From contig CAKMQO010000211.1 of NCBI GenBank assembly GCA_927911695.1, positions 1 through 14,178 of the forward strand: a DNA stretch of 14,178 bases, read 5' to 3'. The position numbers and the translations under genes are program-made. The notes beneath the pieces are model-generated. The model did not search any database. It saw nothing but the letters and a program-made list of their open reading frames with translations, and had not been told where the DNA came from. Below are positions 7,531 to 14,178 of the stretch, piece by piece. This DNA is from an uncultured Gemella sp. (GTDB lineage Bacteria > Bacillota > Bacilli > Staphylococcales > Gemellaceae). The first letter of the stretch is position 1, and each line of letters starts with the position of its first letter.

Positions 7531-7789
7531 ATGAATATTGACTATTTTTATATTCGTGAAGAAGAGCTATTTAACTTTCTGAAAGTACCTGAAATATTGG
7601 TGGGCGGAGAAATATTTGTAGGGGTATCTACTTAAGCAATTACCCTTTATTCCATGTTTTTGAATCGTACAGGAATGTAACAGGATAGATAAGAAAAGTA
7701 GAGTATTTCTCTGTTTCATTGTCGAAAAAATTATGAGAAGAAATATTTTAAAGTCTACTGCTATAAAAACATTAGACGAGTTAGACTGA
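7531..7789 (+). pseudogene. RepA_N-type replication initiator remnant
   Basis: From ATG 7531 the frame reads MNIDYFYIREEELFNFLKVP, then EILVGGEIFVGVST, stop, AITLYSMFLNRTGM. This follows the RepA_N N-terminal pattern 'DYF..E....F.F...P..L......F..LS.EA..LY...L.R..LS'. In another frame it continues SRVFLCFIVEKIMRRN and STAIKTLDELD, matching 'GRV...FT.EEIM......S...A.KTL.ELD'. The known family continues with a longer C-terminus that is absent here. RepA_N proteins initiate replication of plasmids and of excised conjugative elements. With several stops and shifts this copy is dead. Its presence supports a former Tn1549-like element with the relaxase and CD1845-like remnants. Confidence 0.65.
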
Positions 7790-7976
7790 AAAAAATGATA
7801 CTCCTGATTCGTATTATTTATATTTTCCTTCCTTGATTAGATATGTTCGATCATGGTATTTGTTGTTCTCTCTTTAAAGACATTTTTATCTTTTTTGCAA
7901 TTAATTTATGATATAATTTCAAAATTAAACTAAGTAGTCCTAACGTTTATTTTTGAGTAATTATATATACTTTTAG

Positions 7977-8224
7977 AAATTTAAGGAAATCCAAGATAAT
8001 AATCATGTATTTAAGAAACTGATTAATAGATTATTCGATATGACAGCGCAAGATTTAAAAAATAGAATCTACTATCAGATAAAATTATCACTACAGATTA
8101 AAAATCTAAAAAAAATATATAAGCTTATAGAAAAGAAACTTTTGATGACATATTAAATGAATCTAAAAATAAACTATATTATGTAACAATTAGAGAAGAT
8201 TTTAGAGAAATTTAGAAAAGAGGT
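7977..8224 (+). pseudogene. Remnant of an unidentified gene
   Basis: About 60 codons are open: KFKEIQDNNHVFKKLINRLF, then DMTAQDLKNRIYYQ and so on. In another frame YRKETFDDILNESKNKLYYV and TIREDFREI follow. The runs of sensible charged and helical residues suggest real coding ancestry with at least one shift. I do not recognise the family. Similarity of 'MTAQDLKN' to the start of some HsdS subunits is too short to use. Confidence 0.3.
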
Positions 8225-8240
8225 TAATAATTCACAATTT

Positions 8241-8272
8241 TTGGTGCGCTTCCTTTTTCTAAATGTTATAAT
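8241..8272 (+). promoter_or_regulatory. Extended -10 promoter-like site
   Basis: TGTTATAAT (8264-8272) is a perfect extended -10 box. A TTGGTG lies at 8241-8246, but the 20-base spacing is long. It points to the decayed gene traces that begin downstream. A perfect hairpin (TTGTGT-AATTA-ACACAA, 8325-8341) lies about 50 bases later. Confidence 0.4.
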
Positions 8273-8413
8273 GGTATTATCAAATTAGAGGCGCTTAGTA
8301 TGATTTGAAAGAATAAAAAAATCCTTGTGTAATTAACACAACCAGATTTTATCTAAATAATAGGAATTTTTAGAAATAGCTTGAGTTTGTTATTAAAATG
8401 GAGCTAGCTCAGG

Positions 8414-9126
8414 CTCAACGAAGCTATAAATATCATTTATCAGAAGTTTAATGTATCTATTGACGATATTGCAGAAGAGAAAAAAATGTATACTTCAGTA
8501 CAAAATTATAAACAGACTTTAAAAATAAAATTGTGAAAGGATTAGAATATAATTTATTATCTCGACTCTATCATTACAAAGATAACCAAGGAATCAACAC
8601 TGATGATGAATCTAATTCTTTGGTTTTAATGAATGGTGATTTTATCTGATTTGATTAATACGAAAATATATTTAGTAGAAACTTTTGATGAACTAAAAAG
8701 ATATATTGTTATTTGGATGAAATTGAGCGTATATTGGAGTTTGCTGGTTGCCTAATGAGGTTAGAAGAGTTTTGTCAAGATGACTTTGACCTAGACTTAA
8801 AATGGGAATTTGTTCCTTAACTTGTGGTAAAACGACCTCAGTTAGTCAAAAGAAAATTTTACTTAGTGGATAAAACGGTGCAGGAAAACAATGCTAAACC
8901 GTATAAAGCAGAAGATGCTCAAGGAAATATCATTAAACAAGGTTATCATTTGTTAGTTAAAGTAGCATTTAGAACAACAGAAGTTCCAAGAAAAATACTC
9001 TAGCTATTGAAATCAAGAGGCTATAAAGTAATGATTAGCAATGCTAGCAATCAAGTCGTAATTGTATTATCTCGCCATTTTAATCTGCTACTAGGGAGTC
9101 AATGTGTTGAATCTAAGCTAAACTAG
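8414..9126 (+). pseudogene. Heavily decayed unidentified gene of about 235 codons
   Basis: Four consecutive frame segments read as protein. 8414-8535 gives LNEAINIIYQKFNVSIDDIA and more. 8530-8649 gives LYHYKDNQGINTDDESNSLV and more. About 8642-8710 gives LINTKIYLVETFDELKRYI. 8710-9126 gives 138 codons with only two stops (TAA 8818, TAG 9001), including LVVKRPQLVKRKFYLVDKT, KQGYHLLVKVAFRTTEVPRK and GYKVMISNASNQVVIVLSRH. The last segment looks like alternating strands and helices with a basic stretch. I recognise no family, and the original start is not identifiable. The rest of the 7790-9497 interval (apart from the traces listed separately) holds no open frame; a fragment after 9126 (VIHKEQHDVIVEQLVDNLR) may belong to the same decayed region. 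Confidence 0.4.
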
Positions 9127-9443
9127 AGTAATTCATAAAGAACAACATGATGTTATTGTAGAGCAATTAGTTGATAATTTACGATAGGTACTTTGATCAG
9201 CTTCCAATTTACCAAAAAGACAGATGTTATGGCTATGATTTTTAAAATGATGATAGTTCATCTTGAAAAGTCCTACAAGAATGCCTCCTTATAAAATAGA
9301 GTAAGGTCTAGTAAGAGATAATGAAAGTGGGATAAAATAGTTTTAATAAATTATATCATGAAAAACATAATGGTAGTGGTTAACAAAGAAGCAATGTGAT
9401 AAATGTGAAATTATTGGTTATTGTAATAATAAGTACCTCTTCT

Positions 9444-9487
9444 TTGAAAATTATAGATTAATTATATAAAATATAAATTTATGGAGG
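9444..9487 (+). promoter_or_regulatory. Promoter and ribosome site for the nuclease-like gene
   Basis: A TTGAAA -35 box (9444-9449), a 17-base spacer and a TAAAAT -10 box (9467-9472) are followed by GGAGG (9483-9487), ten bases before GTG 9498. The leader would be very short. This is the best sigma-A-type promoter I see in the window. Confidence 0.55.
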
Positions 9488-9497
9488 AAGATATTCA

Positions 9498-11209
9498 GTG
9501 GAAAATCTATCATATTATCAACCTAACTTAGAGTTATTACGTCGTAAAGTGTATAATTGCGAAAAGATTATTGATGAAGAACACGAATTGTATAAAGTCT
9601 TAATTACTTATTTCATTTCTTCAATATCTGAAAATTCACCTACTCCACTTCCAAGTAGGTATAGAAAATTTAAGAGAGATTCTTTACAGAACAGAGGATT
9701 ACAGCTTATTGGTCAAATTTTAGATGAATTACACTTTTTAGATTTAGGCATACCTTCTACTTTTACATTGAGTAATTTAGGTATTAAGAAAGTTGTTGGG
9801 CATATTAACGTAGAATTAGATAGAAAAAATTCGGGATGAGATGCGTTATATAGGAAAGAAAGTCTATTGTTGGACTTGATGTTATTTGAAAGTATATTAA
9901 GTAAAACTTACAATATATTTAAATACTGATTATAAAGTAACTGTACCTGATGCAATAGACAAGCTGATAGTTATACTTAATTCTATAAAATCATATACCA
10001 TCTTTGATCCGAGAGTATTTTTAGGTGAATTAAAATCGACACTAGAACATATAATTAATCAAGTTCTTTTAACAGACGAACATAAATATCTTCAAAATAG
10101 GAGTGAAGTGGAGATAAATTATACTGGTTTATGCAATCTATTTGAACTGTTTTTTGCTAAGATACTTCTTGATTCTCACCTTGATTTATTACCTTTTGTT
10201 ACTAAGGATGAGCGTGATCAGATTTCATTTTCAAAGGAAAAAGGTATTTCCTTACCAAATAAAATTCTAGAAAATTTCACAAAATATATTATCGAGACAC
10301 GAGATGAAGAATTAATAATTGGTGATAAAAAAATTGAAGTGATAATGGAATATTTGCAGCAAGTAAAAAAAATATAACCAAATATTTTAATGATTATCTT
10401 TTGAAGCCAGATGATAAAAGAGCTTTGAAACTTGAAAATAATTATGTAAGCATCTGTGAAAAAAATCTTATTATTTGCGATTTCTCTCTTAACCAATCAC
10501 TTTCGTGTGATGATTCTAAACTAGTAATTGACAATTTAATCTTAAATAATCAGAGTTTCTATGAGAGTATGCCTGTCAACAGTGTCGTTGGTGAACCTAA
10601 TATGAGATTGTTTAGAGAACCGATACTGGAGTTTTCAGAATTAGATATACTTCCTACATTTTCATTGTTAGAGTCTTCTAAATACTTTGTTTATCGAATA
10701 TTGAGAAGCGATATCCTTAATAAGGAGAACGGACGAGAGTGGGCAACACTAATACGAGAAAATTTTGACGAAAAGTTATTACCAGAGCTCAGAAAAATTG
10801 CAGAAGTTTACGACAGAGATTGTAAAACAAATTATTATCTTAATCAGTCCAAAATTAGTGAAATCAAAACGTTAGTAAAAAATGATTCCTTGATTGAGGA
10901 ATTGGATTTAGTCTTTGTATACAATGATACTTTATATATTTATGATTTAAAAAATTATGGACTTGCTAGGAACACAAAGCAATGTAAAAGAATAGTTAAT
11001 TCACATATACGTAAAGAGTTTACAAAATTAAATAAATTAAAATCAAAAATTCTCTCAAATAAGTCGCTGTTTGAAAAGAGTTTGGTAAGTTTGAAACCAT
11101 AAAAATTGGTATTGTTACAGCTAATACTACGCCTTATAGATTTTTTAAAAGAGGTAGGGTATATTCTATTCCAGAGTTTAGGAAAGAACCAGATCTGCTT
11201 GTAGAATAA
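9498..11209 (+). pseudogene. PD-(D/E)XK nuclease-like protein, unknown family, in six frame pieces
   Basis: One gene of about 570 codons is split by five shifts: in A6 at 9824-9829, near 9856-9861, near 9922-9929, in A8 at 10365-10372 and near 11085-11095. It opens at GTG 9498 with MENLSYYQPNLELLRRKVYN. A helical middle follows (RDEMRYIG; ESILSKTYNIFKY; VTVPDAIDKLIVILNSIKSY; FAKILLDSHLDLLPF). The C-terminal part carries EELDLVFVYNDTLYIYDLKN (10899-10958). Its D (10905-10907) and the later D-x-K (10944-10952) match the acidic-strand arrangement 'D...(D/E)xK' of restriction-endonuclease-like folds. An earlier helix (NGREWATLIRENFDEKLL) fits the helix before that core. It ends KIGIVTANTTPYRFFKRGRV...EPDLLVE. 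Nuclease function is inferred from this motif only. No methyltransferase is adjacent. Context suggests a defence or accessory gene. Confidence 0.5.
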
Positions 11210-11219
11210 ATAACTAAAA

Positions 11220-11333
11220 ATGAGGCGAATATCTAAAAAACTACGATTAATAAAGCAAGATTTCTATAAAAAAATAACAATTAGGAATTCAAATACATTT
11301 GAAAAAATAGCTAAGATTTTAGAAGAGAAATAG
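11220..11333 (+). other. Small 37-codon frame between two genes
   Basis: ATG 11220 to TAG 11331-11333 encodes a basic 37-residue peptide (begins MRRISKKLRLIKQDFYKK). No ribosome site precedes it. It may be the shifted tail of the nuclease-like gene or noise. Confidence 0.2.
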
Positions 11334-11365
11334 AAGTATTTAAATTGGAAGAAGGTGAATGTTTG

Positions 11366-12109
11366 ATGGAAGGAATGTTGAAGTTATATTCTCCTATTAA
11401 TGAATTAAAACAAATTGGTGAGGATATTTGGATTGTTGATGGAAATGAAATACATATGAATTTTAAACTTTTTAAAGTTCCTTTTACAACAAGAATGACA
11501 ATAGTTAAACTAGATAACAACAAATTATGGATCCATTCACCAATAGCTTTTAATAAGGAATTAGACGATAAAATAAAAGAACTAGGAGAAATCGAGCATA
11601 TAATTGCTCCTAATAAATACCATTATAGTTATGTATTGGATTGGTATTATAATTATATAAATGCAAAAGTTTGGTTAGCAAAAGGAGTAAGCGATAAACT
11701 TAAAATTGATAAAAAAGAAAATTTTGTATCACTAGATAATATCTCAAAAACTTCTTGGTCAGAGGAAATATATTTTACTCCATTTAGAGGAAGTATAGCT
11801 ATGGAAGAGATGGTCTTCTTTCATAAAAAGAGTTCAACCTTAATATTAACGGACTTAATAGAAAGTATAGAAGTAAACAAATTACCGTTATTATACAAAC
11901 TTGTATTTAAGTTTGGAGACAATAAGTATCCTAAGTTTCGAACATCAAGAGATTTACGATCATCATTTATCTTTAGAAAAAAAGCTAAAGATAGCTATTC
12001 TAAGATTGAAAGCTGGAAACCTGATAAAATTGTTTTCTCTCATGGAAAGATAATTTTAGAAAATGGTATGGAAAAATTAAAAGAAGCATTTTATTGGTTG
12101 AGAAAATAG
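11366..12109 (+). CDS. DUF4336 protein (metallo-beta-lactamase-like fold)
   Basis: An intact 247-residue frame. I choose ATG 11366 (MEGMLKLYSPINELKQIGED), which has GAAGGTG upstream; a TTG at 11345 is in frame but has no better support. The order IWIVDGNEIHMNFKLFKVPF, TTRMTIVKL, LWIHSPI, IEHIIAPNKYHYSYVLDWY and AKVWLAKGVSDKL matches DUF4336. In this family the metallo-beta-lactamase scaffold is present but the classical HxHxDH metal site is replaced by 'APNK.HH'-type residues; here NKYHYSY retains one histidine. Later elements IYFTPFRGS, MEEMVFFHKKSSTLILTDLI and PDKIVFSHGKII fit the 'H..T.TLI.TDL' and final strand pattern. The biochemical role of the family is unknown. It lies downstream of the nuclease-like gene in the same direction. 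Confidence 0.8.
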   Translation: MEGMLKLYSPINELKQIGEDIWIVDGNEIHMNFKLFKVPFTTRMTIVKLDNNKLWIHSPIAFNKELDDKIKELGEIEHIIAPNKYHYSYVLDWYYNYINAKVWLAKGVSDKLKIDKKENFVSLDNISKTSWSEEIYFTPFRGSIAMEEMVFFHKKSSTLILTDLIESIEVNKLPLLYKLVFKFGDNKYPKFRTSRDLRSSFIFRKKAKDSYSKIESWKPDKIVFSHGKIILENGMEKLKEAFYWLRK

Positions 12110-12238
12110 TGTACTTTATGAAAAAATAATAATATAAAGTTTAGAGAATAAATGGAAGGGAGCGATTAGGTATGAGAATAGTAATAAAAAGAGTGCTTGC
12201 CTCAACTTTAAAAGAGATGGTCGAAATGAAATCATTGT

Positions 12239-12718
<480 letters not shown>

Positions 12719-12754
12719 ATTATATTAAATATATGTAAAGTTGAGGAGAAAATA

Positions 12755-14178
12755 ATGAATACTAATATATTAAATAAATTATCGTTTTACTGTTCTGAAA
12801 ATGAGAATCAATTTTTTGATAGAAAAAGTGCTAGAATTAAACCTTTAGACATTTTAAAGCATCTAGTTGCATTTTCCAATGCAGAGGGTGGACAATTAGT
12901 TATAGGGATTGAAGATGATGGGACGATTACGGGATTTAATTATAAAGGTGCTCATCAGATTGATGAGTATAGAAATATATTTCTAACTGAACTAAAAGAA
13001 ACGCCAATAAATCCCAAATTTAATATTTTAGATGTAAAAAATAATACAGATATTGATGATAAGATATTGGTCATATCAGTAGATATTTCTACAGATAGAG
13101 TTATAAAATCTTATAACGGAAAAGTTTTTCTTCGACAAAATGATAAATCTATAGAATTAAATTTTGAGCAAATTCTTCAATTGCAGTATGATAGAGGGCA
13201 AAGATATTTTGAGGATGAAGTGGTTCAATTATCAAGCATAGAAGATATAGATGATGGACTTATTGATGATTATAAGAAAATCTTGAATATAGAAGGGCTT
13301 TCTAATGAAGAAGTGCTGAAAGCTAGAAATTTAATGATTAATGGAAAACTGACTAATGCGGGGCTTTTGTTATTTGGGAATAACCCTTCTAAATTTTTAC
13401 CACAGGCAAGACTAAGAGTTATTAAATATAGTGGAATGTATCAAAAGGTTGGTACAGAAATAAATATCATTAAGGAAAAAACATTTGATAAGGCGATACC
13501 AAACGTTATTAGAGAAGTAAGAGAATTTATTAATACACAACTAAGAGATTTTCAGTATTTAGATAAAGATGGAAAATTTAAAATAATGCCAGAGTATCCA
13601 GAATTTGCATGGTTTGAGGGAATAGTCAATGCTTTGACTCACCGGAATTATGCCATCCGTGGGGAGCATATTAAGGTATTAATATTTGATGATAGGCTAG
13701 AGATACATAGTCCCGGGTTACTGCCTAATATTGTAACTGTGGAAAATATTCTAAACCAAAGATACTCAAGGAATCCAAGAATTGCAAGAATTTTATGTGA
13801 ATTTGGCTGGGTAAAAGAAATGAATGAAGGTGTTAAGAGAATATATTCTGAAATGGAAAAGTTGTTTCTAAAGGAACCTAAATATGCAGAACCTAATAGT
13901 AGTGTTTTATTAGTTTTAGAAAATAATGTTTTAAATAGAAGTATTAGAACAATAGATAGAATTAAAGATAACATTTCTGAAGAGGAATTTAATAAACTAA
14001 GTCAAGATGAACAAACTATTATATATTTTATGTATAATAGTGGGCAAAAATAACTACAAAAAAGGCAACAGAACTTATTGAAAAGGTTCAACATTTTGTA
14101 GGAAGCTACTTAAAAAATCTTGCTGATAAAGAATTATTAGAGTGGCATGGTACATCGCAAAACGATCGTACACAATAC
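12755..14178 (+). CDS. AlbA_2 / HATPase_c_4 protein (Schlafen-like, 'RecG-related'), frameshifted near the end and cut by the window
   Basis: I place the start at ATG 12755 (MNTNILNKLSFYC) behind GAGGAG. The open frame begins earlier (GTG 12560), but those 65 codons are rlmD debris. Residues 16-46 are the AlbA_2 (Schlafen-type) core: NENQFFDRKSARIKPLDILK then HLVAFSNAEGGQLVIGIEDD. Residues 285-390 are the HATPase_c_4 region: FEGIVNALTHRNYAIRGEHI, then LEIHSPGLLP, RNPRIARIL and MNEGVKRIY. A C-terminal winged-helix part begins at EEEFNKLSQDEQTIIYFMYN. The frame stops at 14051-14053 inside SGQK after an A5 run; in the next frame ITTKKATELIEK and YLKNLADKELLEWHG continue to the window edge. Family members are often annotated as ATP-binding or transcriptional regulators and occur in defence islands; the true activity is unsettled. 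Confidence 0.8.

Noticed and set aside
8040..8100. Possible HsdS start (MTAQDLKN)
   Set aside because: Eight residues only; the following sequence does not match HsdS target-recognition domains.
10218..10496. Minus-strand frame of 92 codons
   Set aside because: It overlaps the nuclease-like gene on the other strand and has an AT-driven hydrophobic composition without a ribosome site worth noting.
13648..13974. Minus-strand frame of 108 codons
   Set aside because: It is fully antisense to the AlbA_2 gene; hydrophobicity comes from the complement of lysine- and glutamate-rich codons.

Overview
This window looks like a decayed mobile element from a low-GC Bacillota (Firmicutes) host. Base composition is strongly AT-rich, roughly 30% GC by eye. 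Genes have GGAGG-type ribosome sites and several TTG/GTG starts. The recognisable families (Tn1549/CTn-type relaxase, RepA_N replication initiator, CD1845-like membrane protein, rlmD/rumA tail with its clostridial/streptococcal C-terminal extension) are typical of integrative conjugative elements of streptococci, clostridia and related oral or gut anaerobes. I cannot fix the genus.

Layout. (1) 1-2641: a three- or four-gene defence operon. It has the end of an unknown gene, a 71-codon reading frame, a CBASS-type CD-NTase with a C-terminal AGS-C domain, and a six-helix membrane protein that is the likely effector. The CD-NTase carries one frameshift and the effector three. (2) 2659-3700: element debris, namely the C-terminal part of a relaxase on the minus strand, a small HTH regulator remnant and a GIY-YIG nuclease remnant. 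(3) 3700-4729: a ClbS/DfsB-family gene and a VOC (glyoxalase-fold) gene broken by a stop. (4) 5180-5797: a frameshifted SAP/DUF6434 gene. (5) 6244-7789: a broken CD1845-like small membrane protein, an intact 271-residue protein ending in an RNxxxH HEPN-type motif, and a broken RepA_N initiator. (6) 7790-9497: no open gene, but traces of at least two old genes. (7) 9498-11209: a large gene in six overlapping pieces whose C-terminal part looks like a PD-(D/E)XK nuclease, behind a good promoter. (8) 11366-12109: an intact DUF4336 gene. (9) 12239-12718: the last third of rlmD with three in-frame stops, containing a putative integration core at 12407-12427. (10) 12755-end: an AlbA_2/HATPase (Schlafen-like, 'RecG-related') gene, frameshifted near its end and cut by the window edge.

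The unifying theme is a defence and mobile-element graveyard. CBASS, a HEPN protein, a nuclease-like protein and an AlbA_2 protein are interleaved with remnants of conjugation and replication genes at an rlmD integration site. Only the HEPN protein and the DUF4336 protein look fully intact; the ClbS-like gene is nearly so. Many frameshifts lie in homopolymer runs, so sequencing error must be separated from real decay. However, in-frame nonsense codons in the ClbS, VOC, GIY-YIG, RepA and rlmD sequences, together with truncations, support real decay for much of the region.
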